From an uncultured Eubacteriales bacterium (lineage in GTDB: Bacteria; Bacillota; Clostridia; Christensenellales; CAG-917), in contig URIZ01000001.1 in assembly GCA_900548005.1 (NCBI GenBank), positions 124,001-188,000 of the forward strand: 64,000 nucleotides of DNA. Direction: 5' to 3'. The notes under the pieces are model-generated. The model was not told where the DNA came from. It saw nothing but the letters and a program-made list of their open reading frames with translations, and did not search any database. Shown here one piece after another: positions 1 through 8,566 of the stretch (positions are counted from its first letter, which is position 1; each line of letters opens with the position of its first letter). The position numbers and the translations under genes were made by a program.

Positions 1-826
1 ATGCGTTTTTCTCCTTTGCTTTTTTCTTTTCGCGGGAAATCTTGACGAGATTGATTGAGAGCACGGCGGCAAGAACAACGACGAAGATGATTGAGAAGAT
101 AGCATACCAGAACGGTTCGAGACCTTGCACTCTCGCGTCGGAGTAGATGAAAGTGGACAGCGTGTTGATGCCCGTTGCCGCGCCCTTGTTGATTTGGGTG
201 ATGATAAAGTCGTCCATAGACATGATAAACGCCATCACAAAGCCGCTGACGATGCCCGGGGTGATGATGGGGATCATAACCTTTGTCAAAGCCTTGAAGG
301 GATTTGCGCCAAGGTCGAGAGCCGCCTCGTAGATGTTGGGATCCATGGATTCGAGCTTTGGCAAGACGCTGAGCACGACGTAGGGGGTGCAGAAAGCGAT
401 GTGCGCGATGATAAGGCGCAGGTAGCCTTCGGGGAAGGAGAACGTCACAAAGAACACCATCATGGAAACCGCCATGACGATCTCGCTGTTGATAATCGGA
501 AACTGATTGACGTTTTCAACCACGCGTCTTGCACGCTTGCCGAGGTGGAAGATGCCGATTGACGCAAAAGTGCCCATGATTGTCGCAATAACGCTTGATA
601 TGCTTGCGATGATGAGCGTGTTGGCAATCGCGCTCCAAAGTTCGGGCGATTTGTCCGACTTGAATATGGAGATATATGCCTCAAAGCTGAAACCGTTTTC
701 AAAGTTGAAGTTGGAGCTGTTTGAGAACGAATAGATGATGAGCAGAATTATCGGCGCATACAAGATGGCAAGGACGATGAGCAGATAAAACTTTTCAAAA
801 AAGCTCTTGATTTTTTCTTTTACCAT
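1..826 (-). CDS. potC: Spermidine/putrescine ABC transporter permease PotC (partial)
   Basis: Inner-membrane permease of a polyamine importer. Reading from the ATG at 826 gives about 275 residues with no stop before the window edge, so the C-terminus is missing. The N-terminus is a short cytoplasmic stretch followed by a hydrophobic helix (LAILYAPIILLIIYSF). The EAA loop that docks on the ATPase is visible (YEAALDLGANPFKAL). The start has a strong RBS (AAGGAGA). It overlaps the end of potB by 7 nt, so the two are translationally coupled. potD would be expected next, outside the window. The assignment rests on order and family resemblance. Confidence 0.9.
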   Translation of the reverse strand, partial: MVKEKIKSFFEKFYLLIVLAILYAPIILLIIYSFSNSSNFNFENGFSFEAYISIFKSDKSPELWSAIANTLIIASISSVIATIMGTFASIGIFHLGKRARRVVENVNQFPIINSEIVMAVSMMVFFVTFSFPEGYLRLIIAHIAFCTPYVVLSVLPKLESMDPNIYEAALDLGANPFKALTKVMIPIITPGIVSGFVMAFIMSMDDFIITQINKGAATGINTLSTFIYSDARVQGLEPFWYAIFSIIFVVVLAAVLSINLVKISREKKKAKEKNA

Positions 827-1620
827 AGCGATCTCCTTACCGCATTGTTGTTGCGATTGAATTTGTTCATCACAAAGTTGGACAAAAGCACGAATACGAG
901 CATGACCAAACTCATGATTGATCCGACGCCATACATGCCTTGCTCGAAGCTGAGCTGTATGGAATCGCCGAAAAGGAATATCTTGCCGTTTGAGAGCAGT
1001 TGTGATATTGCATAGGTTGAGATTGTGGGGATAAACACCATTGTGATGCCGCTCAGTATTCCGCTCACGGACAAGGGGAGCGTCGTCTTCAAAAACACGG
1101 TGGTTTTGTCTGCTCCAAGATCCTGCGCTGCCTCGGCATAACTCTTGTCGATGCCAGACAGCGTCGTGTGCAAGGGCAGTATCATAAAGGGCAGATAGTT
1201 GTACACCATGCCGAAAATCACCGTGCCCATGCCAAGCTCTATGCCAAGAGCGATGAAGATCGCTTTGGTTGCGAGCGTGCGGATAAGGAAGTTTACGCCC
1301 ATAGGAATGATGTAGAGAAGCACAAGAATTCTGCCGCTGGACATCTTGGACAAGAAGTATGCCACCGGATATCCGATGAGAAGGCAAAACGCGGTGGTGA
1401 TAAGCCCCACAAGCAGCGAGTTGCCAAGCACGACAAGGCTTGACTTTGACGTGAAGAACGTCTTGAAGTTGTCAAGCGTCAGGTTGTTTCCGTTGTCGAG
1501 AAACGCGTTCACGAGAATGAGAACGAGCGGTATCACGACAAAGAGCAGAAGAAAAATGATGTACGGAATGGAAAACACCTTTTTCGTCAGCCTCAGTTTT
1601 TTGACAGCAACTTTTTTCAT
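820..1620 (-). CDS. potB: Spermidine/putrescine ABC transporter permease PotB
   Basis: 266-residue binding-protein-dependent permease with about six membrane helices, the first at roughly residues 18-38. The EAA motif (YAEAAQDLGADKTTVF) lies near residue 160 and is the known contact to PotA. The start codon overlaps the potA stop (ATGA) and the stop overlaps potC, giving a tight potA-potB-potC order. Length and order match the PotABCD importer of Firmicutes. Polyamine rather than another substrate is inferred from resemblance and from the HTH-cupin regulator upstream. Confidence 0.92.
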   Translation of the reverse strand: MKKVAVKKLRLTKKVFSIPYIIFLLLFVVIPLVLILVNAFLDNGNNLTLDNFKTFFTSKSSLVVLGNSLLVGLITTAFCLLIGYPVAYFLSKMSSGRILVLLYIIPMGVNFLIRTLATKAIFIALGIELGMGTVIFGMVYNYLPFMILPLHTTLSGIDKSYAEAAQDLGADKTTVFLKTTLPLSVSGILSGITMVFIPTISTYAISQLLSNGKIFLFGDSIQLSFEQGMYGVGSIMSLVMLVFVLLSNFVMNKFNRNNNAVRRSLW

Positions 1621-3251
1621 TCCGCTTTGTTCTCCTTGGCATCGTCAACGTCTTCGAGCACAAATTCGTCTTGCTCGTGGGATTCGATGATTTCTTCCAC
1701 GGCGTCGAATTTTTCGGGTTCTTCAAGACGCGCTTTTTCGACGGCCTCTTGTTCTTCTTTGGTGAGAGTCTCGTCTTTTACGACTTTTTGCACGGGTTCT
1801 TCTTCCACGTCGCGCTTTTCGATGAGAATCTTTTCGGGCGCGATCTTGATGCCTACGCGGTCGCCTTTGAGCCAATCGTCGTCGGTGTCGGCAAAGAAGT
1901 TGTAGTGATCGTCGGTGGAAAGGATGGCTTGATAATAGCTGCCTTTGTAGATGGACGAAAGCACGTTTGCGCCGATGACGCCGTCTTCTTCGTCGTCGGT
2001 GATTTCAACGTCGTCAAAGTCAACAAGCACTTTGACGGGCGTGCCGACGGGAAGATCGGTCTTGCACTCGAAGTCCGCTCCGCAGATCTCCACGAGATTT
2101 TCGCCCGTGATGAAGGTGTCGATCTCGTTGATGATGCGAGTCTTGTGCATGATGTGAAGGTCAAACGGCTTGATGTAGATGCCCACGGTTTCGCCCACGT
2201 CATAGGTGTCGGTGTCGTGCGCAACGATTTCGTTGCCGTTTGCCATAAGCGTGATTTGATAGTGGTCGCCCTTGAACACGGACGAGAGCACTTCTGCGGT
2301 GAGAATGGTGCGCTTGTCGTCCACTTTCTTGATTTTCACGTCTTCTGGGCGGATGATGACGTCGATAGGCTCGTTGTGTTTGAAGCCCTTGTCCACGCAG
2401 TCGAAAACGGTGTCGCAAAACTCAACCTTGAAGTCTTCAAGCATCGTGCCCGAAAGAATGGTGCTCTCGCCGATGAAGTCCGCAACAAAAGCGTTGGCAG
2501 GCTCGTCATAGATCTTTTCGGGGGACGCGATTTGTTGGATTTCGCCCATACGCATAACCACGATTTTGTCTGACATGGTGAGTGCTTCTTCTTGGTCGTG
2601 AGTGACGTAGATGAAAGTGATGCCCAAACGAGAGTGCATATCCATAAGCTCGAGCTGCATATCTTTGCGCATTTTAAGGTCGAGCGCGCCTAGCGGCTCG
2701 TCAAGGAGCAACACTTCCGGCTCGTTGACAAGAGCGCGAGCGATTGCCACTCTTTGTTGTTGACCGCCGCTGAGCGAAGACACGTTTCTGTGACCGTAGT
2801 CTTCAAGGTCAACCATTTTGAGCGCGTTGTTGACTTTTTCTTTTATCTCGGCTTTGGTGTACTTTCTGAAAAGTTGCACGGTATCGCCATTCCTATTGAC
2901 CTTCGTGCCGTTGGGGATAACTTTGAGTTTCAAGCCGAAAGCGATGTTGTTGAAAACGTTCAGATGCGGAAAGAGCGCGTACTTTTGGAACACGGTGTTC
3001 ACGGGGCGCAAGTGGGGCGGAGTGTCGGTGATGTCTTTTCCGTTGAAGATGATTTTTCCGCTCGTGGGCATTTCAAAGCCGGCAATCATACGCAAAGTGG
3101 TGGTTTTTCCGCAACCGCTAGGACCTAACAGGGTGACGAATTCGCCGCGTTTTATCGTTAGACTTGCGTTCTTGACGACTTGCTTTCCGTCATACTCTTT
3201 GTAGACGTTGCGAAGCTCGATGATGTTGTCAACTGGTGTCTTGTTTGTCAT
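1617..3251 (-). CDS. potA: Spermidine/putrescine ABC transporter ATPase PotA with extended C-terminus
   Basis: 544-residue ATPase energising the polyamine importer. The N-terminal ABC domain (about 10-245) has Walker A GPSGCGKTT, signature LSGGQQQR and Walker B LLLDEP. The C-terminal part is long: typical PotA is about 360-380 residues. After one TOBE/OB-like segment (about 275-370) a second similar segment follows (about 390-475), then an acidic Glu/Asp-rich tail to the end. I chose the ATG at 3251 because it begins the family-typical N-terminus and has AAAGGA upstream; an in-frame start at 3308 has no such support. The gene follows the HTH-cupin regulator after a 171-nt gap. Confidence 0.93.
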   Translation of the reverse strand: MTNKTPVDNIIELRNVYKEYDGKQVVKNASLTIKRGEFVTLLGPSGCGKTTTLRMIAGFEMPTSGKIIFNGKDITDTPPHLRPVNTVFQKYALFPHLNVFNNIAFGLKLKVIPNGTKVNRNGDTVQLFRKYTKAEIKEKVNNALKMVDLEDYGHRNVSSLSGGQQQRVAIARALVNEPEVLLLDEPLGALDLKMRKDMQLELMDMHSRLGITFIYVTHDQEEALTMSDKIVVMRMGEIQQIASPEKIYDEPANAFVADFIGESTILSGTMLEDFKVEFCDTVFDCVDKGFKHNEPIDVIIRPEDVKIKKVDDKRTILTAEVLSSVFKGDHYQITLMANGNEIVAHDTDTYDVGETVGIYIKPFDLHIMHKTRIINEIDTFITGENLVEICGADFECKTDLPVGTPVKVLVDFDDVEITDDEEDGVIGANVLSSIYKGSYYQAILSTDDHYNFFADTDDDWLKGDRVGIKIAPEKILIEKRDVEEEPVQKVVKDETLTKEEQEAVEKARLEEPEKFDAVEEIIESHEQDEFVLEDVDDAKENKAE

Positions 3252-3422
3252 TTTAGCATTCCTTTCGGAGTCGCGCTCCGAGTTGTTGTTTTTTATATAG
3301 ATAAACAAATGTTATTATATTTTATATATTCTTTTTTTGTTGTGCCGTTTGCGTGTCGCCGCTCAAATCGGCGTTTTATACCGTCAAAACGAGCTTGTAA
3401 ACGCTCAATCTTGCCATTTGCA

Positions 3423-3956
3423 TCAAAAAGTGGGCGGGGACGCTATCCACAGCACCACGGCTTTTTCACCCGTGCGATTTTCAAGGTGATGCACCTTTGA
3501 AGACGAGAAATAAAACACTTCCCCCTTCTTGACGCAGTAGGCTGCCTGACCTATGTTTAGCCACACTCTGCCCGAGAGAACGTAGCCGAATTCTTCGCCT
3601 TCGTGGGGCACGTCTTCTTCAAGCGCGGTGTGCGGCTCGAGCGTAACGCGGATGGGCTCCATCTCGTTCTTTTGCGCGTTGGGCACAAGCCATTCTATCT
3701 TGTGCCTTGCGTCGATTTTCTCAATGAACTCCGCCTCGGTGAACACCACTTTTTCTTCTTTCTCGTCCTTGAAGAAGTCCGCAAAAGTCGTGCCGAGCGC
3801 ATTGAGAATGTCTTCGAGCGTCGTGATAGAGGGGGACGTCAACTCGTTTTCAAGCTGCGAGATATAACCTTTTGTAAGTTCGCAACGGTCGGCGAGTTCT
3901 TCTTGCGTGAGATTTTTTTGCAATCTCAACCTTTTGATTTTCGTGCCAAGTTCCAT
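3423..3956 (-). CDS. HTH-XRE / cupin transcriptional regulator of the pot operon
   Basis: 177 residues. An N-terminal helix-turn-helix of XRE type (about 5-60, TQEELADRCELTKGYISQ) is followed by a C-terminal cupin barrel (about 105-175, with HEGEEFGYVLSGRVWL). This architecture is known for PuuR/PotR-type regulators that sense small polyamine-like ligands. It lies directly upstream of potABC on the same strand. The start at 3956 has AAGGAG upstream. Two GTTTAG-type palindromes sit in its leader, one just after the -10 box, which suggests it represses itself and probably potABC. Ligand identity is inferred. Confidence 0.9.
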   Translation of the reverse strand: MELGTKIKRLRLQKNLTQEELADRCELTKGYISQLENELTSPSITTLEDILNALGTTFADFFKDEKEEKVVFTEAEFIEKIDARHKIEWLVPNAQKNEMEPIRVTLEPHTALEEDVPHEGEEFGYVLSGRVWLNIGQAAYCVKKGEVFYFSSSKVHHLENRTGEKAVVLWIASPPTF

Positions 3957-3997
3957 ACAAACTCCTTGCTGCAAAAAATGCACGAATCGTGCGTTCC

Positions 3998-4014
3998 GTT
4001 TAGGCTGACTAAAC
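3998..4014. promoter_or_regulatory. Putative operator palindrome 2 for the HTH-cupin regulator
   Basis: GTTTAG-GCTGA-CTAAAC, a 17-bp inverted repeat in the untranslated leader. Its half-sites and overall length equal those of the second palindrome centred 80 bp away, at 4078-4094. Further half-sites (GTTTAG) occur at about 4025 and 4047. Confidence 0.65.
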
Positions 4015-4077
4015 TTTCGGTACAGTTTAGGCAAAAACAACCGCGAGTTTAGCAAGTTTTGCAATTTCTAACAAAAA

Positions 4078-4094
4078 GTTTAGCACTGCTAAAC
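4078..4094. promoter_or_regulatory. Putative operator palindrome 1 for the HTH-cupin regulator
   Basis: Perfect 17-bp palindrome GTTTAGCACTGCTAAAC. It begins about 10 nt downstream of the predicted transcription start, the position expected for a repressor site. Confidence 0.7.
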
Positions 4095-4110
4095 ATAATT
4101 GTCAAAAAAG

Positions 4111-4139
4111 ATTATATATATTTGCATGCGCCGTGTCAA
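4111..4139 (-). promoter_or_regulatory. Promoter of the HTH-cupin/pot operon
   Basis: Exact consensus boxes on the minus strand: TTGACA (4134-4139), 17-nt spacer, TATAAT (4111-4116). Start predicted near 4104. Confidence 0.8.
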
Positions 4140-4183
4140 TTAAAATGCAATAGTTTTCGACAAAATTTTACGTTTTGCAAGAA

Positions 4184-4226
4184 AAAATAAAAAATGAAAG
4201 AAGTCCTGCTTTTTGGCAAGACTTCC
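4184..4226 (-). terminator. Rho-independent terminator of sdaA
   Basis: Read on the minus strand, GAAGTC-TTGC pairs with GCAG-GACTTC and is followed by a T-rich run. Confidence 0.75.
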
Positions 4227-4270
4227 AAGGGGGAGCAACGAGTCGTTCGTTGCAAGATTTTTGAAAAAAT

Positions 4271-5524
4271 TTAGTCGGATTTTCGCTTTGAAACGCTTTT
4301 TGCACGCTTTGCGTGGCGCAGGCGAGAGTGGCGATAGCTCTTTGCAAGTCCGCCGCCCGACGTTTCGCGATAGCGCACGTTGATGTCTTTGCCCGTCTGA
4401 TACATCGTTTCCACAACCGCGTCAAAGGAGATTTGTCTTGACGTTGTGAGAAAACTTGCAAGGGATACGGCGTTTATCGCGCGCATTGCGGCAACCGCGT
4501 TTCTTTCTATGCAAGGGATTTGCACGAGCCCGTCCACGGGATCGCAAGTGAGCCCGAGATGATGCTCCATGGCAACTTCCGCGGAGTATTCGATCTGATC
4601 GAAGTCCATGCCGAACAGTTGCGCAAGAGCCGCCGCCGCCATAGAACATGCCGTGCCGCATTCCGCCTGACAGCCGCACTCTGCGCCCGATATGGACGCA
4701 TTGGTCTTGACGATGTTGCCGATGATTCCCGCCGTGCAAAGAGCGTCTATGATGTCGTCCGTTGTCAAGCGGTGCACTTCTTGTTCATAGCGAAGGACAG
4801 CGGGCACAATTCCGCATGCGCCGCAAGTGGGGGCTGTGACAATCACCTCTCCCGCCGCGTTTTGCTCGCTGACGGCAAAAGCATAGGCGCACACAAGGCG
4901 ATTTTCTTTGGTTTGCGGGGTTTCGTCTATATGGCGTTGTTGGTACAGCACTTTGGCGCGCCTTTCGGTGTTTAGACCGCCGGGCAGAACGCCGCTTGCC
5001 TTCAAGCCTTGTTTGATTGCGTTTTTCATCGCGTCCCACATAGTCGAGAGATATTCGCGGATTTGACTGCCTTCAAAACGCTCCACGTATTGCGGAATGG
5101 AGATTTCTTCCTTGTCGCAGTATTCGCGGATTTGCTCGAAAGTGTGGTGGGGGTAGACGTCTTTTGGCTCTATGGCTTTTTCGCCTTCCACTTCGATTGC
5201 TCCGCCGCCAACGCTGTACACTCTCCACGAGTCGATCACTTTGCCGTTGATGTCGATGGCAAACAGATCCATAGTGTTTGGGTGTTTCAGGTGAGTGTTT
5301 TCAAAGTCGAAAACAACGTCCACGGGTTTTGTGAACGTCTTTTGCAACACGACGTCCGTGCCGTGACCTTTGCCGGTCTTTGCGAGCGAGCCGTACAGCA
5401 CCACTTTGAAAGAAGTGGCGGTTTTGTTGCGCTCGGAGAAGAGCTTTGCGGCTTTTTCGGGTCCCATCGTGTGAGATGAAGACGGGCCGCGTCCAATTTT
5501 GTACAATTCGGTCAGGCTTTTCAT
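4271..5524 (-). CDS. sdaA: L-serine ammonia-lyase, iron-sulfur dependent, single chain
   Basis: 417 residues. Deaminates L-serine to pyruvate and ammonia with a [4Fe-4S] cluster in the cytosol. The beta domain is N-terminal, with GPSSSHTMGP at residues 13-22. The alpha domain follows with the cluster-region cysteines (APTCGACG; then SGAECGCQAECGTAC). This is the fused form, as in E. coli SdaA, rather than separate SdaAA/SdaAB chains. The family typically ends soon after the motif RETSGGGLA, whereas here about 20 basic residues follow (KSYRHSRLRH...). The gene has its own promoter and terminator, and the RBS AAGGAG precedes the ATG. Confidence 0.92.
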   Translation of the reverse strand: MKSLTELYKIGRGPSSSHTMGPEKAAKLFSERNKTATSFKVVLYGSLAKTGKGHGTDVVLQKTFTKPVDVVFDFENTHLKHPNTMDLFAIDINGKVIDSWRVYSVGGGAIEVEGEKAIEPKDVYPHHTFEQIREYCDKEEISIPQYVERFEGSQIREYLSTMWDAMKNAIKQGLKASGVLPGGLNTERRAKVLYQQRHIDETPQTKENRLVCAYAFAVSEQNAAGEVIVTAPTCGACGIVPAVLRYEQEVHRLTTDDIIDALCTAGIIGNIVKTNASISGAECGCQAECGTACSMAAAALAQLFGMDFDQIEYSAEVAMEHHLGLTCDPVDGLVQIPCIERNAVAAMRAINAVSLASFLTTSRQISFDAVVETMYQTGKDINVRYRETSGGGLAKSYRHSRLRHAKRAKSVSKRKSD

Positions 5525-5544
5525 AAAGACTCCTTATTGACGGT

Positions 5545-5572
5545 ATTATACCATAATCGCGATTTTTATCAA
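5545..5572 (-). promoter_or_regulatory. Promoter of sdaA
   Basis: Minus strand TTGATA, 16-nt spacer, TATAAT. The predicted leader is about 14 nt, just enough for the AAGGAG site. Confidence 0.7.
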
Positions 5573-5632
5573 TAGTTTGTTGGATTTATTGCTCAAAAAA
5601 TGTAGAAATTTTGCGATATTCCACTCAACGAT

Positions 5633-5661
5633 TTGCCAAGCGTATAAAAAGTGTGTTAATA
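5633..5661 (+). promoter_or_regulatory. Possible promoter of typA
   Basis: TTGCCA, 17-nt spacer, TTAATA, about 160 nt before typA. The boxes are imperfect and the surroundings AT-rich. Confidence 0.35.
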
Positions 5662-5822
5662 TATCAAAAGTTTTATAGAAACAATAAGAAATATATATAG
5701 CAACTATACAAAAATAAGAAACAACAAAAACAAAATAGGCAACAATAAACAGACAACAAACAGAAGATATATTCATACATCGGCGACATGGACATGCGCT
5801 CGCCGAAAAAGAAGGCTCAGTT

Positions 5823-7652
5823 ATGGTTAGAAACGATTTGAGAAACATTGCAATCATCGCTCACGTCGACCACGGCAAAACAACGCTCGTGGACGGCATG
5901 CTCAAACAATCGGGTACGTTCAGAGAAAATCAACAGGTGGCAACTTGCGTCATGGACTCGGGCGATATAGAAAGGGAAAGGGGCATCACCATTCTCGCAA
6001 AAAACACGTCCATACACTACAACGGCACGAAGATAAACATCATCGACACCCCCGGACACGCCGATTTCTCGGGCGAAGTGGAGCGCGTGCTCAAGATGGT
6101 CAACGGCGTCGTGCTTTTGGTTGACGCACAGGAAGGCCCTATGCCGCAAACTCGTTTCGTCGTTGAAAAAGCACTTGCTTTGGGACTTAAAATCATCATC
6201 GTCGTCAACAAGATCGACAAGCCGGACGCGCGTCTTGACGAAGTGGGCGACGAAGTGCTTGAACTTCTTCTCGACCTTGACGCAAGCGACGAACAGCTCC
6301 AAAGCCCCATCTTGTATTGCAGCGGCAAGCAAGCGACGGCAACCCGTGATTATCACGTGCCCGGCACCGATCTCAAACCGCTTTTTGACACCATAATCGA
6401 CTATATCCCCGCTCCCGAAGGCGACGAAAACGGCGATCTTCAATTGCTTGTGAGCGCAATCGACTACAACGAGTACGTCGGACGTATCGGCATCGGCCGT
6501 ATCGAGCGCGGCAAAGTGGATATGGCAAAAGAAGTTGTCGTGTGCGACTATCACAGCGGCATCTCTCCATACAAGAGCAAGATCGTCAACCTGTTCCAAA
6601 TCGAAGGTCTCAAAAGAGTGCCTGTCGAGAGCGCAATGGTGGGCGACATCGTGTGTTTCAGCGGCATCGAGAATATAACGATCGGCAACACCATTTGCTC
6701 TCCGCAAAAGATAGATCCCGTGCCTTTCGTCAAGATCGGCGAACCTACGATTGAAATGAACTTCTCGGTCAACGACAGTCCGTTTGCAGGCAAGGAAGGC
6801 AAGTACGTCACATCTCGCCACCTTCGCGAAAGGCTCTTCAAAGAGCTTCTCAAAGACGTGTCGCTCAGAGTGTATCAGACAGAGAGCGCAGACACCTTCA
6901 AAGTGTGCGGCAGAGGCGAAATGCACCTTTCCATTCTCATCGAAACAATGCGCAGAGAAGGATACGAGTTTGGCGTAAGCACCCCCAAGGTCATCTTCAA
7001 GGAGATTGACGGCGTAAAGTGCGAGCCTATGGAGAAACTTTTCGTTGACGTGCCAAGCGAGTGCGTCGGCTCTGTTATGGAGCGTATGGGCACAAGAAAA
7101 GGCGAGCTTGTCACAATGACACCATCGGGTAGCCGTATTCGTATGGAATTCAAGATCCCCGCTCGCGGACTTTTCGGATTCAAGAACGAGTTCTTGACAG
7201 ACACCAAGGGCGAAGGCGTCATGAACCAACTTTTTGACGGATATGCGCCGTACAAAGGGCCGATTCCGCGCAGATTTACAGGCTCTCTCGTTGCATACGA
7301 AACAGGCGAGGCGGCGGCATACGGTCTTTTCAACGCCCAAGACCGCGGACAACTTTTCATCGAGCCGCAAACCATGGTGTACGAAGGCATGGTGGTGGGT
7401 ATGTCCCCCAAGAACGAAGACATCCGCGTCAACGTCTGCAAGCGCAAACACGTCACCAATATGCGTGCGGCAGGCTCTGACGAGGCACTTAGACTCAACA
7501 CTCCGCGCAAATTCTCTCTCGAAGAGGCAATCGAGTTTCTCAACGACGACGAAATGCTCGAAGTCACGCCCAAGAATATCCGTATCAGAAAGAATATTCT
7601 CTCCGGTGCAGAACGTTTGAAACTTGCATTCGGCTCAAAATCCAACAACTAA
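5823..7652 (+). CDS. typA: Ribosome-associated GTPase TypA/BipA
   Basis: 609 residues, full length for the family. A translational GTPase acting in 50S assembly and stress/cold adaptation. The G domain is N-terminal, with G1 AHVDHGKTT at 12-20, the G3 DTPGHADF motif, and G4 NKID. EF-G-like domains II, III and V follow, then the TypA-specific C-terminal domain. It stands alone, with its own terminator downstream. The start ATG at 5823 gives the canonical N-terminus; the RBS is moderate (AAGAAGG). A 544-residue reverse-strand open frame across it is a codon-bias shadow. Confidence 0.96.
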   Translation: MVRNDLRNIAIIAHVDHGKTTLVDGMLKQSGTFRENQQVATCVMDSGDIERERGITILAKNTSIHYNGTKINIIDTPGHADFSGEVERVLKMVNGVVLLVDAQEGPMPQTRFVVEKALALGLKIIIVVNKIDKPDARLDEVGDEVLELLLDLDASDEQLQSPILYCSGKQATATRDYHVPGTDLKPLFDTIIDYIPAPEGDENGDLQLLVSAIDYNEYVGRIGIGRIERGKVDMAKEVVVCDYHSGISPYKSKIVNLFQIEGLKRVPVESAMVGDIVCFSGIENITIGNTICSPQKIDPVPFVKIGEPTIEMNFSVNDSPFAGKEGKYVTSRHLRERLFKELLKDVSLRVYQTESADTFKVCGRGEMHLSILIETMRREGYEFGVSTPKVIFKEIDGVKCEPMEKLFVDVPSECVGSVMERMGTRKGELVTMTPSGSRIRMEFKIPARGLFGFKNEFLTDTKGEGVMNQLFDGYAPYKGPIPRRFTGSLVAYETGEAAAYGLFNAQDRGQLFIEPQTMVYEGMVVGMSPKNEDIRVNVCKRKHVTNMRAAGSDEALRLNTPRKFSLEEAIEFLNDDEMLEVTPKNIRIRKNILSGAERLKLAFGSKSNN

Positions 7653-7733
7653 TCGCAATTTTCACAGGTGTTACGCTTATTTGCGTGTCGCACTTGCTAG
7701 TGTGTCGCACCTGAAAACATAATTGCCAATATA

Positions 7734-7767
7734 CAAAAAACGCACGAAACATCGTGCGTTTTTCTTT
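7734..7767. terminator. Bidirectional terminator between typA and the zinc-ribbon gene
   Basis: ACGCACGA / TCGTGCGT stem with a 4-nt loop, A-run before and T-run after, so it can serve both convergent genes. Confidence 0.85.
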
Positions 7768-7826
7768 GTATCGACCTTTGTATCGAGAAGTGTTTTAGTT
7801 TTTTGGTTTAGATGCGATTTTGGCAA

Positions 7827-8357
7827 TCACTTGTTGTTCTTGTCGTCAAGGTTGATCATGCGGCCGCAAAAGTCGCATCTGACTTCTGTCGGGTTGTCCG
7901 ATTCCGTCACGCCGCCGCAAAACGGGCATTGTATGGAGAATTTTTGGTCGGCTTTGGGCGCATAAAATTGCTTGATTTGCGTGCCGTCCACCGTAAAGCC
8001 TTTCAGATAGCGTTTGTTTATGCAGAAGTTGACCGCTTCGAGTGCTTCTTCGGGCTTGATTGCAAGGTGGCGAGCAACGTCGTTTATATCTCTAAATCCT
8101 TCTTCGGTCACGGCAAGGATGATGCGTTGATATTTCTTTTGTTGCCCGTATTGAATCCACGAAATGGGTGCGCCGTAAAAGCCGAGCACCACGCCTACGA
8201 TGCCGATTCCGAGCAACACTTTGAACAGTGCGCCTTCTTCCATTCTCGTGCCGCCCACAACCGCAAGCGCAATGCCCACGGGGAAGCCGATTGTGAGAAT
8301 TATGCTGACAATCAATTTTGCAGTCAATGTTTTTTTGAGAGAATCTTTCTGTTTCAT
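7827..8357 (-). CDS. Two-helix membrane protein with C-terminal zinc ribbon, function unknown
   Basis: 176 residues. Two hydrophobic helices lie at about 14-36 and 43-64. A soluble segment follows (about 75-130) whose pattern resembles a small winged helix (INDVARHLAIKPEEALEAVNFC). It ends in a four-cysteine zinc ribbon (CPFC ... CDFC, about 143-163). I do not recognise a named family. The start ATG has no Shine-Dalgarno sequence, yet a good promoter ends 7 nt before it, so the mRNA may be leaderless. It converges with typA and diverges from the sugar symporter. Confidence 0.75.
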   Translation of the reverse strand: MKQKDSLKKTLTAKLIVSIILTIGFPVGIALAVVGGTRMEEGALFKVLLGIGIVGVVLGFYGAPISWIQYGQQKKYQRIILAVTEEGFRDINDVARHLAIKPEEALEAVNFCINKRYLKGFTVDGTQIKQFYAPKADQKFSIQCPFCGGVTESDNPTEVRCDFCGRMINLDDKNNK

Positions 8358-8363
8358 ATCTCA

Positions 8364-8392
8364 ATTTTATGCCAAAATCTCGCCATAGTCAA
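8364..8392 (-). promoter_or_regulatory. Promoter giving a possibly leaderless mRNA
   Basis: Minus strand TTGACT (8387-8392), 17-nt spacer, TAAAAT (8364-8369). The usual +1 distance puts the transcription start on the A of the ATG at 8357. Confidence 0.6.
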
Positions 8393-8566
8393 CGATTGAA
8401 ACGTACAAACATATATGGACGGAAAATTTTTTCGTGTGATTTATCATACACAATGCACGATATTTGATGTTTTTGCTACAAACGTTAAATTCGGTATTGA
8501 AATGAGAACTTTTTTAATGTACTATAATATTATATTTTGATGCGCAAAAGCGCGAAAGGGAAAATT

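Noticed and set aside
113..135. GGTTCGAGACC resembling a tRNA T-arm
   Set aside because: Lies inside potC coding sequence and no other tRNA arms can be folded around it.
5817..7451. 544-codon open frame antisense to typA
   Set aside because: Exact mirror of a conserved gene, no RBS, His/Ala/Val-rich shadow composition; an effect of codon bias.
7666..7713. CAGGTG...CACCTG pairing with repeated GTGTCGCAC after typA
   Set aside because: Weak compared with the clean terminator 25 nt downstream; probably chance secondary structure.
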